Program-made: the position numbers and the translations under genes
The notes under the pieces: generated by a model
What the model was told of the DNA's origin: nothing
The model's input: the letters and a program-made list of their open reading frames with translations, nothing else
The model's database searches: none
Origin: Pseudomonas sp. H3(2019)
GTDB taxonomy: Bacteria; Pseudomonadota; Gammaproteobacteria; Pseudomonadales; Pseudomonadaceae
Reading direction: 5' to 3'
DNA length: 64,000 bases
Assembly (NCBI RefSeq): GCF_007713465.1
Contig: NZ_VMSG01000007.1
Coordinates: 148,060-212,059 of the forward strand
Shown here: positions 1 to 9,700 of the stretch, one piece after another
Position numbering within the stretch: position 1 is the stretch's first letter
How the letters are laid out: each line of letters starts with the position of its first letter

Positions 1-427
1 CTACCGGCGTGACTACGCCGGTAATCAGCGGCGTGAAAACGTGGGCGGGAAGCTGAGCCATTTCCATCATGCCCTGGGACGCGACATGGCTTAGCCGCGC
101 GGTGTTTTGTGCGCTGAACCAACCCACCGGCAAACGCGCCACATGGTCGCCGAGCCGATGGCGGCCCCGCTGGAGAACGGCGATGCCGACACGGATCCCG
201 GCTTTCTCCACTGTGCGTCGTAGCGCCCAGCAAATCACCACGCCGATCACCAACGCGATCAACCATTGCCCCGCTGCGCGCGTTTCACTGCCCAGCAGGC
301 TGGTGAGTATCGGCACCAGGGTGACAATCGTCAGCCCGCAGAGCAGGCCGTAGACCAGCGTCATATAGAGATAGCGCCGCAGCACCGGGGCATCGTCACC
401 CAACAGTTGAATAAAGGTTCTCAGCAT
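1..427 (-). CDS. ABC half-transporter (exporter type), 5' part only
   Basis: The first 142 codons of an ABC exporter half-molecule; the rest lies left of the window. The visible part is the start of the transmembrane domain, with two hydrophobic stretches at about residues 20-45 and 60-78, followed by the RLPVGWF segment that also occurs (as KVPLGWF) in the preceding gene, so the two are paralogous partners. The ATG overlaps the stop of the upstream gene (ATGCTGA), which implies translational coupling and a heterodimer. Paired exporters of this type accompany several siderophore clusters (YbtP/YbtQ, IrtA/IrtB, BarA/BarB), so a role in siderophore export or ferric-siderophore handling is inferred from context. 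Confidence 0.85.
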   Translation of the reverse strand, partial: MLRTFIQLLGDDAPVLRRYLYMTLVYGLLCGLTIVTLVPILTSLLGSETRAAGQWLIALVIGVVICWALRRTVEKAGIRVGIAVLQRGRHRLGDHVARLPVGWFSAQNTARLSHVASQGMMEMAQLPAHVFTPLITGVVTPV

Positions 428-2211
428 GACGGCACCGCCTGTTCCTTGGCCTGTTCGTAGCCGCCCAGTGCCCACAGTCGGGCGTAGCGGCCTTTGCGGG
501 CGAGCAGTTCGTGGTGACGTCCCTGCTCACAAATCGTACCGTTGTCGATCAGAATGATCCGGTCGGCGTGCATCACCGTATCGAGCCGGTGAGCGATCAC
601 CATCAAGGTGCGGCCCCGGGCGAATCGCGATAGCGCTTGCTGGAGCTTCACCTCGTTCTCGGCATCGGCTGCCGCCGTGGCTTCATCAAGCACCAGCACC
701 GGCGGGTCCAGCAACACGGCGCGGGCGATACTCACGCGCTGTAACTCGCCGCCGGAGAGCTGCACATCCTCACCGATCACCGAGTCATAACCGCGCGGCA
801 AGGCGAGGATGCGCTCGTGAATATTCGCGGTGCGCGCGGCGTTTTCGATTTCCTGCTGGCTGGCCGATGGCCTGCCCAAGGCAATGTTGTCGCGCAGGCT
901 GGCATGGATCAGGCGCACTTCCTGCAACACAAAACCGATGCGCCGGTACAACTGCGCGCTCTCGATCTGCCTGATGTCGACGCCGCCCAGCGTAATGCGC
1001 CCTTCAGTCGGATCGAAGAAGCGCAGCAGCAGGCGTGCCAATGTCGACTTGCCGGAGCCGGAAGCACCGACAATCGCCGTCACGGTGCCGGGCTTGAGGG
1101 TGAAGCCAATGTCCTTGAGCACCGGGTTCTGGCCGTCGTAGCTATAGCCGAGTTGCTCGACGCGAATTTCGGCATTTTCAGGCAACTGCCGGGATTCGCC
1201 CACCAGGGTTTCCAGTACCGGCGTTTCCAGTAGCCCGTGCACACGCTGGGCAGCGGCGGTAGCATTGTTCAGGTCGTGAGTGATGTAGCTCAACAGCAGC
1301 AGTGGCGCACAGATGCCCGGCGCCACCAAGGCGAAGGGCAAGACTTCGACCGGCGTGATCCAGCCCAGGCTCACCAACAAAGTGCCAAAGGCCAGCACCA
1401 CCCCGAGTACCGCAACCGGGGTAACCATTGCATGGGCGTTGGCCATCGCACTGACCAGCGGCCGAGTGAAGTCGGTGAACGCTTCGGCGAAGGCATCCAC
1501 CGCGTCACGGTAACTGCCATGGGCCTTGCCCTCGACACCGAAGGCCTTGACCACGGGAATGCCGTTGACGAACTCGACCACTGCGTTGTTGATACGCGCC
1601 ATACCGGCACCGAACGATTGCATGTTCGCCCCACTGGCCTTGGTTGCCCTGGAGAAAAACAGGAAAAACAGCGGGAATGGCAGCAGAGAGACAATCGCCA
1701 TGCGCCAGTCCATGGCAAACAGGTACAGGATGGCGATGAGGATCGCACCAACGGTACGGCCCAGCGTGGTAAAGAAATGCGCAGTCAGGCTGTGCAGCGT
1801 ACCGATGTCATCCTGCATTGCCTGTTTGACTTCACCCGAAGCCCGACTGGTAAACCAACCCAGCGGCACCTTGGCCAGTCGACGAGTAATCGCCAAACGC
1901 AAATGGCCGGTGATGTGATTGTCGGCCAGGTGCGCAACCATCTCGCCCACCGAAATCAACGTCATGCCGAGGAACAGGCACACCAGGCTGACGCTGATAA
2001 CCCGCCAGACCTGACTCTGCATCTGGACCCAGCCGGTAGCGACCTCGGCCTGCCCCATCGAGAACTGTGCGATATGGGCGATGCCGGCCAGTGGCACCAT
2101 CGTCAGCATGGTCCCGATGGCGGCCAGTACCGCGGCGACAATCAGCCGGCCGCGTACGGGTTTCAGTATCCGGGATACCGAGCCGGCGGCGGGTTTGTCT
2201 TTATCACTCAT
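421..2211 (-). CDS. ABC transporter, fused permease and ATPase, siderophore-associated
   Basis: A 596-residue ABC half-transporter. Residues 1-320 are the six-helix transmembrane domain; residues 345-580 are the nucleotide-binding domain with Walker A (GASGSGKST), signature (LSGGELQRVS), Walker B (VLVLDEATAAAD) and the H-loop (IAHR). ATG is preceded by GGAGAG at good spacing. It lies downstream of the ECF sigma gene and is coupled to the next half-transporter. Its place beside siderophore NRPS genes suggests export of the siderophore or its intermediates, as proposed for BarA/BarB of acinetobactin; import as in YbtPQ cannot be excluded. The substrate assignment is inference. Confidence 0.88.
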   Translation of the reverse strand: MSDKDKPAAGSVSRILKPVRGRLIVAAVLAAIGTMLTMVPLAGIAHIAQFSMGQAEVATGWVQMQSQVWRVISVSLVCLFLGMTLISVGEMVAHLADNHITGHLRLAITRRLAKVPLGWFTSRASGEVKQAMQDDIGTLHSLTAHFFTTLGRTVGAILIAILYLFAMDWRMAIVSLLPFPLFFLFFSRATKASGANMQSFGAGMARINNAVVEFVNGIPVVKAFGVEGKAHGSYRDAVDAFAEAFTDFTRPLVSAMANAHAMVTPVAVLGVVLAFGTLLVSLGWITPVEVLPFALVAPGICAPLLLLSYITHDLNNATAAAQRVHGLLETPVLETLVGESRQLPENAEIRVEQLGYSYDGQNPVLKDIGFTLKPGTVTAIVGASGSGKSTLARLLLRFFDPTEGRITLGGVDIRQIESAQLYRRIGFVLQEVRLIHASLRDNIALGRPSASQQEIENAARTANIHERILALPRGYDSVIGEDVQLSGGELQRVSIARAVLLDPPVLVLDEATAAADAENEVKLQQALSRFARGRTLMVIAHRLDTVMHADRIILIDNGTICEQGRHHELLARKGRYARLWALGGYEQAKEQAVPSC

Positions 2212-2371
2212 GAGCTCTCCTGAATAACCACTGGCGACAGCCTGAAGGCATGCCTGACTTCCTTTGTGTTCGAGCGTTTTGCGCGTTGCGTACCTTTATT
2301 CCGAACGGCGACGCAAAATCCTCAATCGAAATGCGGATTAATCCGTTCGCCGCCATGAATCGAACGACCGG

Positions 2372-2890
2372 TCACAGGCCCGACCCCGATGCGAATGGGT
2401 GACAGGCCCGAAGGCCCGCAGCGATGTACTTCTCGACGGAGGACACCGACACCTTCAACTCGGCCGCGATATCCCGGTGACCCATGCCGTGCAACTTGCA
2501 CAGCAGCAACGCTTCACGGGCCTTGAGTGGCTTGTTATGCAAGGCAACATCGATCTGTGACAGGGCCTCGGATGCCAGCGCACGAACCTCTTCTGATGGC
2601 ACCTGAGGCTCGGCTTGCTGCATCAGCCCTTCCAGATGGCTGGCCTCCAGATGTCGGCGGCGATACAGATCTATCACCATTCCTTTGGCGATTTGAGTCA
2701 GATGACGGCGTGAATTCTCGGTCGAGGGAACCCGGCCCTTCCTGATGAGATTGAGATACACGTCATGGGCCAGATCCGCGGCATCCACCGAATTGCCCAG
2801 CTTGCGACGCAACAAACTGCACAACCAGCGGTGGTGATCGACATACAGCTTTTCAAATTGCTCCTGGGACGCGAACGCTCCGTTGTCCAC
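2372..2890 (-). CDS. ECF sigma factor, FecI type
   Basis: A 172-residue extracytoplasmic-function sigma factor. Region 2 lies at about residues 10-80 (LYVDHHRWLCSLLRRKLG, then ADLAHDVYLNL); region 4 at about 115-165 with a helix-turn-helix (HRDIAAELKVSVSSVEKYI). Length and the HD-type region 2 resemble the iron-starvation group (FecI/PvdS relatives). It is divergent from the first NRPS gene, with a Fur-box-like palindrome between, so it is probably Fur-repressed and drives siderophore genes. No adjacent anti-sigma or TonB receptor is visible; these may lie outside the window. Confidence 0.88.
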   Translation of the reverse strand: MDNGAFASQEQFEKLYVDHHRWLCSLLRRKLGNSVDAADLAHDVYLNLIRKGRVPSTENSRRHLTQIAKGMVIDLYRRRHLEASHLEGLMQQAEPQVPSEEVRALASEALSQIDVALHNKPLKAREALLLCKLHGMGHRDIAAELKVSVSSVEKYIAAGLRACHPFASGSGL

Positions 2891-2946
2891 AACACCTCTC
2901 CTGAGACGATGGTCTTCGCGATCAGATTTTGACTAATGCGAATAGG

Positions 2947-2969
2947 TATGATTATTATTTATCATCATA
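2947..2969. promoter_or_regulatory. candidate Fur box, divergent sigma/NRPS promoter
   Basis: An AT-rich imperfect inverted repeat (TATGATTATTATTT followed by ATCATCATA) resembling the Fur consensus GATAATGATAATCATTATC. It lies between the divergent ECF sigma gene (start 2890) and the NRPS gene (start 3120), where iron repression would be expected. Confidence 0.6.
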
Positions 2970-3119
2970 CGGTGTTCATAGAGCCCCTGCAATGCGACCT
3001 CATTGCAACTCCTTTGATGCCCGGAAGCCTGGGCGTTACACCAGACCGAGGATCGGTCTGTCGGCACTCGGTGCCACCTCTACTTCTTACTGTTCAGTTT
3101 GATAAGGCGGGAAATTTCC

Positions 3120-5288
3120 ATGATGGAACTCAGTCCAGATTCGTTACCGAAGCTCTCTGTCAACGGTCACGAGGAACATATCTGGCTCTTGCAGCAGCAA
3201 TACCCCGAACGCATCCTCAAACACCTCTGCGCCTGGCGGCTCGACGCTGATGTCGATCTTTCAAGGCTCGAGTTGGCGATCAAGACCGTCATCGAGACAC
3301 TGCCCGATCTGAATGCGCGCTATCAGTTCAACGACGACGGCGAGGTGGACAAAGTCCACGCCAGTGACTGGAAATCCTGCGTCGAACTCATTCGCTCACA
3401 CTCCGACGCCGAAGCCACCGAGCAATTGCTCTCGCGGCAAGCGGCATCGTGGGACGCGCAAAGCCAGCCACCGTTCAAGGCGCTGATGATTCAAACCAGG
3501 CAGAACGTTATCCTGGCGTTCGTGATCCATCAGATCCTCGACCAGACCTGCCAGGAGATCGAACTGTATCGCGGGGTCCTGAACGCCTATGTCGGTCACT
3601 CGACCAGCGACACCCCCTGGTTGCGCCGTCAGGCCGATGGCAAGGATGCAGCGCCAGCAGCCAGTGCGCCCAACGCCCGGCCAGCGGCCAACAGCAGTGA
3701 AGTGGCGACAATTATCCTTGGCGAATTCCGTGGTGCCCTGGCTGAGCCCGACATGCAACTTACGGATGACTTCTTTGATTTCGGCGGCCACTCCCTGCTG
3801 GCCACCCGTATCATTGGCAAGCTATTGAGCAGCCACGGCATCGAAGTCCAGTTCAATGACTTTTTCAGCGCCCCTACCGCCGAGGCCCTGGCATCACGGG
3901 CCCACGTCATTGCGCATGACAACCCGGCAGCGTCTGCGCCAGGCCTGCCGCAAGACGTGCAGCGGGCGCCTTTCGCGCTGGCCCAGGCCTCCCTCGGGCG
4001 GGCCTATGTCGCCTATGGGTTCGGGACGATTTTCAACCTGCCCTTTGCCTTGGACTTCCTCGATAACGTGGATGAAGCGCTGTTCGAGCAAGCCTTCAGC
4101 GACCTGCTCATACGCCATGCCAGCCTGCGTACTACCTTCCACTTCCAGGACGCTGAGGCGTACCAGCAAATCGTGCCGATCGCGCAACTGTCCCGCTACA
4201 AATGGTTCTGGCCCAGCCATGAGAGCCGAGAGGCAACACTGGAAAGCGAAGCCGCTTATCAGTTCGACCTGGCCCGCGAACTGCCCCTCAGGGTTCGCTT
4301 CATTTACGACTCGCAGCGCAAGCGCCAAACCCTGTCTTTGCTGATCCATCACATGGCCATTGATGAATGGTCGCTCAACGTCATGATGGAAGAACTGGCC
4401 CTGGCCTACCTCGCCCGTGCCGCCGACAAAGCGCCGGCCTGGGAAGCGCCTGCCCGCTCATTCCACGAGTTCGCCGTGCAAGAACAAAGTACCGGCGTCA
4501 ATCAGAAGCATCTCGACTATTGGACGAGCCTGTTGCGTGATGCAACCCGCGGCTTGACACTGCCCTCCCCTGATCATCAGGCGAGCGCGCCTGCCGAAGC
4601 CGCTTCGACGAAGGCTCAATGGTTCGAAATCAAACCCGACCAGGACCTCACCGATAGCCTGTATGCCTTCGCCAGACAGAACAACTCGTCGCTGTTCGGC
4701 GTGGTCTATACGGCCATTGCGTTGTCCCTGCATAAACTGGGTGGCTTGCAGGATCTGGTGATCGGCACATCGGCTTCCGGACGCACCGACCCCGGTTTTT
4801 ACGAAACGGTCGGTTACTTCACCACCATGGTCGCGCACCGGGTGCAGTTCGATCCTCAGCAGACAGTGGGTACTCTGATCGAAAACGTCACCCACCTGAT
4901 CAATGACTCCATGGCCTATGCCGATGTGCCGATGGAGACGATTCAACAAGCCTTGGGCATGACCGCTGCGGACGGCCTGCTGTTCGACGTCTATATCCAG
5001 ATTCATGCCAACAACGCCTTGAACGGTACCCTGAGCACGCCAGAGGCAGGAACGATCCGCTATCGACAGATTGACCCGGACAAGAACCAGTCGATGTTCG
5101 GTATTCAGTTCGAGATCCTGGAAAACCTGATCGACGGCAAACGCTCACTGCGTCTGGTGATCACCTACCGTTCGGAGCGTTACAGCACCGAACAGATGGC
5201 ACGCCTCAGCGCAATGATCGATCACGTGTTCGCACGCTTCACAACGCCAGATGCCGCCGGCATCGCCCTGAATCATATCCGCGCATAA
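3120..5288 (+). CDS. NRPS, half-condensation domain - carrier - condensation domain (pseudomonine-type)
   Basis: A 722-residue synthetase. Residues 1-180 look like only the N-lobe of a condensation domain, in which the HHxxxDG core is degenerate (IHQILDQ, near residue 137). Residues 195-265 are a peptidyl carrier with intact DFGGHSL (Ser about 225). Residues 275-715 are a full condensation domain with HHMAIDEW (about 409-416). The order matches the C1-PCP-C2 end of VibF, whose C1 is inactive. Inferred role: carry the threonine-derived oxazoline and transfer it to N-hydroxyhistamine. A TTG at 3099 is in frame, but ATG at 3120 follows AAGGCGGG at proper distance. It is one of the pmsD/pmsG pair; I cannot say which letter. 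Confidence 0.85.
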   Translation: MMELSPDSLPKLSVNGHEEHIWLLQQQYPERILKHLCAWRLDADVDLSRLELAIKTVIETLPDLNARYQFNDDGEVDKVHASDWKSCVELIRSHSDAEATEQLLSRQAASWDAQSQPPFKALMIQTRQNVILAFVIHQILDQTCQEIELYRGVLNAYVGHSTSDTPWLRRQADGKDAAPAASAPNARPAANSSEVATIILGEFRGALAEPDMQLTDDFFDFGGHSLLATRIIGKLLSSHGIEVQFNDFFSAPTAEALASRAHVIAHDNPAASAPGLPQDVQRAPFALAQASLGRAYVAYGFGTIFNLPFALDFLDNVDEALFEQAFSDLLIRHASLRTTFHFQDAEAYQQIVPIAQLSRYKWFWPSHESREATLESEAAYQFDLARELPLRVRFIYDSQRKRQTLSLLIHHMAIDEWSLNVMMEELALAYLARAADKAPAWEAPARSFHEFAVQEQSTGVNQKHLDYWTSLLRDATRGLTLPSPDHQASAPAEAASTKAQWFEIKPDQDLTDSLYAFARQNNSSLFGVVYTAIALSLHKLGGLQDLVIGTSASGRTDPGFYETVGYFTTMVAHRVQFDPQQTVGTLIENVTHLINDSMAYADVPMETIQQALGMTAADGLLFDVYIQIHANNALNGTLSTPEAGTIRYRQIDPDKNQSMFGIQFEILENLIDGKRSLRLVITYRSERYSTEQMARLSAMIDHVFARFTTPDAAGIALNHIRA

Positions 5289-5296
5289 CCCTCAAT

Positions 5297-5335
5297 CAGG
5301 GTCTTGGTAACGCCAAAAGTGTTAACAAGACCCTG
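5297..5335. terminator. hairpin between convergent genes
   Basis: CAGGGTCTTG and CAAGACCCTG form a 10-bp perfect stem, extended by TAAC/GTTA after one mismatch. It lies between the stops of two convergent genes and probably ends transcription from both sides, although no long T tract follows. Confidence 0.6.
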
Positions 5336-5346
5336 CACATCAAGCT

Positions 5347-6666
5347 CTACGTTTCATGCATTCCGTAGCGCTGGAACGATGAGCGCTTGGGCAAGCGGTA
5401 GTGCGTTCGACCGAGTAACCGGTTGGCAATTGTCGCATTGCGAATGGCCGCTACCCCGAGATCCGGCGAACCAACACCATGCTGGAAGATCTCCGCATTC
5501 TGCACAAAAATACGGCCCGTGCCTTCGTCGCAGCGGCGCGCCGTAAAATCTTCCTGGACGATACAGTCGCCGAATTCATCGGTTTCAAGCACAACACCTT
5601 TGAGCCTTTCAAACCACTGCGGCCAGGCATGCCCGTATCCCGTCGCCGCAACAATGGCATCGGCCTCAAGGGTGCTGGTCTGATCCAGTTCGCGGTGCCG
5701 GTAGGCAATTCGCAGCGTGCCGTCGACATCCTCCACGGTCTCGACCTCGCAGTTGGAAAGCAACGTCAGACCCGTATCAGCGCCGCCAATCGAGCGTTCG
5801 TAGATCAGGTCGTAGATCTGGGCAATGGTCGAAAAACTGATGCCCTTGTATAGCAACCCCTGCCCCGCAACGATATCTCGGCGACGCTCCCGTGGAATAC
5901 TGTGGAAGTACTCCATGTAGGATGGCGTAAAGCACTCCTGCCCAAGTTTTGAATACTCCATGGGATGGAAGCCCGGCGAACGCGTAATCCAGCGAATCGA
6001 AGCACCGACCGCGATTCGTTCGGGGGTCAACTCGTTGAACAATGCCAGCACGCACTCCGCCGCACTCTGCCCGGAGCCAATCACCGTGACCCGCCGGCAC
6101 TGCGCCAACTGCTCCTGCCTTTTGCCGAACTCCGCCGAATGCATGACCAGCGCCGCGCTCTTGAGCTGGGCCCATTTCGGTAACAACGGCACGGTGCCAA
6201 CACCAATCGCCAGGTCCCGGCTGTAGTAACGGCGTTTGAAGCCGGACACGGACTGGCTTTCAATCAGGAATCGGTCAACGCTCGCGTCATAGCTCACATC
6301 ACAGATGTCTTCGCCGAAGTGGCAGGCAGGCAGCTGCTGCGACGCCCATCGGCAGTAATGGTCGTACTCGCGCCGCGGCACCTGAAAGTTCTCGTAGTAA
6401 TAGAACTGATACAGGCGATCGTGCTGATGCAGGTAGTTCAGATAACTTAGTGGATGCGTGGGGTCAGCCATCGTCACCAGGTCCGCCAGGAAGGGAACCT
6501 GAAGCGTCGTGCCTGGCAAGAGAAGTCCTTCATGCCAGCGAAATTCCGCTTTGCGATCAAGGAAAATACCCGTCACGCCCGGGTGTCTGGACAGTAATGC
6601 AGCCAACCCGAGATTAAAGGGCCCGATGCCAACTCCGGCAATATCTACAGTGGGTATATCCGTCAT
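5347..6666 (-). CDS. flavin-dependent N-monooxygenase (histamine N-hydroxylase, inferred)
   Basis: About 439 residues of the lysine/ornithine N-hydroxylase family (IucD, PvdA, BasC). The FAD-binding motif is GVGIGPFNLGL near the N-terminus, the NADPH-binding motif is VIGSGQSAAE near the middle, and the family ATGYGH motif is near residue 350. In pseudomonine and acinetobactin pathways an enzyme of this family hydroxylates the side-chain amine of histamine; the substrate is inferred from the histidine decarboxylase in the same locus. An in-frame GTG at 6711 gives a longer form, but ATG at 6666 has GGAG nine bases upstream and starts directly before the FAD fold. It lies 92 bp after the large NRPS, probably in the same operon. 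Confidence 0.85.
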   Translation of the reverse strand: MTDIPTVDIAGVGIGPFNLGLAALLSRHPGVTGIFLDRKAEFRWHEGLLLPGTTLQVPFLADLVTMADPTHPLSYLNYLHQHDRLYQFYYYENFQVPRREYDHYCRWASQQLPACHFGEDICDVSYDASVDRFLIESQSVSGFKRRYYSRDLAIGVGTVPLLPKWAQLKSAALVMHSAEFGKRQEQLAQCRRVTVIGSGQSAAECVLALFNELTPERIAVGASIRWITRSPGFHPMEYSKLGQECFTPSYMEYFHSIPRERRRDIVAGQGLLYKGISFSTIAQIYDLIYERSIGGADTGLTLLSNCEVETVEDVDGTLRIAYRHRELDQTSTLEADAIVAATGYGHAWPQWFERLKGVVLETDEFGDCIVQEDFTARRCDEGTGRIFVQNAEIFQHGVGSPDLGVAAIRNATIANRLLGRTHYRLPKRSSFQRYGMHET

Positions 6667-6758
6667 CCGATCCATCTCCAAAGGGACTGCTGTCTGGATA
6701 GAAGGGAGCACGCTCTGTGGTGCCCCACTCCATTCATTTCAATATTATTCAGAGGCGC

Positions 6759-9700
6759 TCACGAACCTTCAGCCATGAGCAGCCGTTCGACGTCTTGTGC
6801 ATTGCGGCAGCGCAGCAATTGCCCGGGTGAAAGCACCACCGAAAAGTCTTCCTGGAACCGCGCCGAAATGGCTTTCAAATGCTGGGGACGCAACCCCAGG
6901 CTGATGAAGTCCACCGCGTCATTGACCCCGTCTTCCAACGGGCGGCCCAGTACACTCAAGTAGAGGTCCAGCACCTTGCTTCTCTTGGTCGAGATGATCC
7001 TGGCGGCAGGCTCGGCCACTTCATTCGCCGGCGCAGTGAGCAGGCTGCGGGCCCGCTGGCGATCAGGCTTGCCGTTTTGCGACAGCGGCAACTCATCCAC
7101 GCTCAAGAACCGCGTGGGTACATGGGAGTGCGGCAGATGTTGGCGGGCATAGTTGCGCAACTCGGTTGCCGTCAGCTCTGCGGCACCCTGCTGGCCGACA
7201 TACAGCGCACCGATGCAAACCTCCCCCCGACGCTGCTCGCCATAATCCACGACCAGCACGTGCCTGACCGATGGGTGATTGATCAGTTCGATCTCGATAT
7301 CCGGGAGCGACACCCGTACACCGCGAACTTTCACATAGCCGTTGACTCGACTGTCGAAGATCAAGGTGCCATCGCGACGGTAACGACCACAGTCACCGGT
7401 GCGGAAAGCACGAACAGCCTGGCCATGTTCATCGCTGACGGTCACGAACTCGCTCTGTGTCAGCTCGCCGTTTTCCAGGTAGCCCAGTGCGAGATTGACA
7501 CCAGCCGTGTGAATTCGGCCGACAACGCCCGCCGGACAGTGCTCACCCTGTGAATCAAGAGTGAAGTAACGGTTACCGGGCAAGGGCCTGCCGTAGGGGA
7601 TCAGCGCTTGGTCATCGGCAGTGATCTCGTGCCAGATACTCCAGATGGTTGTCTCCGTCGGCCCCCCAAGGGAGATCAGCCGGGAAGCCGGCAGCAGCGC
7701 GCGCAGCTCGGCGATCACGGCGGGCTTGATGTAGTCACCACCCTGCGCAATCAGGCGCAGGCTCTTCAAGTCATGGGCGGCGCGGCAAGACAGGAGCATC
7801 TCCAGGATGGCCGGCACCGAACACCACAACGTCACCTGATGCCGGGCAATCAACTGATTCCAGCGCACCGCATCCTTTTCCTCGCCCTGGCCAGGAAGTA
7901 CCAGCGTTGCCCCCGCTGTCAGGCAGCCCAACACGTCGAAAACCGACATGTCATGGTGAAGCGGGGTTACGGACATGAACACATCGCGCTCGGTCACGGC
8001 CCAGCGCTCAAGGGTGCTGCCAATGACATTGGCGGTGGCTCGGTTGCTCAGCACCACACATTTGGGCTTTCCGGTGGTGCCCGAGGTATAGAGGTAATAG
8101 GCCGGCGCCTCGCTTGACGACAGGTCCTCCATCACCGGTGGAACCTGGGCTTGCGCTGCCAGCAGCTCATCGGGTGTCGCGTAAGGATGCTCAACAGACT
8201 CGCCCTGGGTGATCACCACCAGATCAGGTCGACAGTTTTCCAGCAGGAACAGCCGTCGCTCCTCAGGTGCCGAGGCATCGATGGGAACCCAGATCAAGCC
8301 CGTCAGTGCACAGGCCAACGTCACCATCGTGTGCTCCGGGCTACGGGGCAGGCATATGGCAACCACATCGTGCCGAGAAAGCCCGCGCGCTTGCAACGCA
8401 GTGATCACCCGGCATACGCCGTCGCCAAGCTCGGCATAACTGATTTGCCGGTCGCCGCTGATGAGGGCGATTCTGGCGTTGCTACGATCAAAGATATTGC
8501 TCGCGATCCGCCCGAGAAACGCTGCGTGGCACGCCTCGGTCACCGGGCTATTCAGCCGGTAGTGTCGCCTGTCGATAATCGTCGGGGCATCAATGGCAAA
8601 AACACCGTTTGCCGTGATCTGACCGATCGCCCTTTCGAAGGCACTCAAGATATCGCTGACCACCGCCGGATCCAGTACTTCGCGCGCATAGTCGATGTCG
8701 AACACCAAGGCACCCTCGGCGTTGGCCGAGAAGCGGATATCCATCGCCACCTGCGGTGTCTGGGTCAGTCCGTTACACAGACTCATGGGACTGTCCGTCG
8801 GCGAGACCGGCCAGGAAAAACCGTTGGTAATCACCACGGGCAGGACGGGCCCCGGGCCGTGGGATTCGAACAGCAACCGGGCAAGGTCAACCCCTGAAAA
8901 GGCCAGATGTTGCAAACCTTCCAGCACATCGACTTGCAGCTGGGTAGCCCGCTGCGCAAAACCGTCTGGATCGGAGCTCCAATTGACCGCGATAAAGCTT
9001 GAGCGATTGGCAAAGGCACCACTCGTTTGCGGAGCAACAGGCACCGCGACACACACTCCCCCCTCATCGACCCAGTGGGAAAGCACTTCCAGCACCAGCG
9101 CCATCAGGGCGGAATTCTTGAACAGCCGTTGCCGCGCTCCCAGTTTGCAGAACGCGCTGAACGCGGCCTTGGGTACCAACAGACTCTGTCGCTCATAGCG
9201 AGAAGCGCCCACCTGGTCCAGCGGGGTGATCCACGGCAAACGTGGAGCGCCGCTCACGGAGGCGAGTTTGGCTTTCCAATAAACAGCATCCGCCTTGCGT
9301 TGGCGGACGAGGTCTTCTGGCTCGGGCGTAACCTCGGTGAACGGCTCCTCGCCGACCACACCGTCGAACAGTTCAACCATGAGGGTTGCGATCGATCGCC
9401 CATCGAGAATCAATGCATCAAGGCGCACAAAAACGCTCAGATGACCTTCCGGGAGCAGGAAGACCGTGACATTCCAGGGCGAGTGATCCAGTTCGAACAG
9501 CGCATGCGCATAAGCCTCACGACGCGCCTCAACATAGCCAAGCGCAGCTTCTGGCGACAGAGCCGTGAGGTCGACTTCCTGCAGGTTTATCTGCACCTCA
9601 TCACTGACAAACTGCACGAGCTTTTGCGTATCGATCCGTGTTCTCAGGCTTTCGTGGCGCCGGACCATCCCGGCCAAACGGCTTCGCAGCAGAGCAGGAT

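Noticed and set aside
1237..2223. 328-codon plus-strand frame over the ABC transporter
   Set aside because: It is antisense to a clear ABC transporter with intact Walker motifs.
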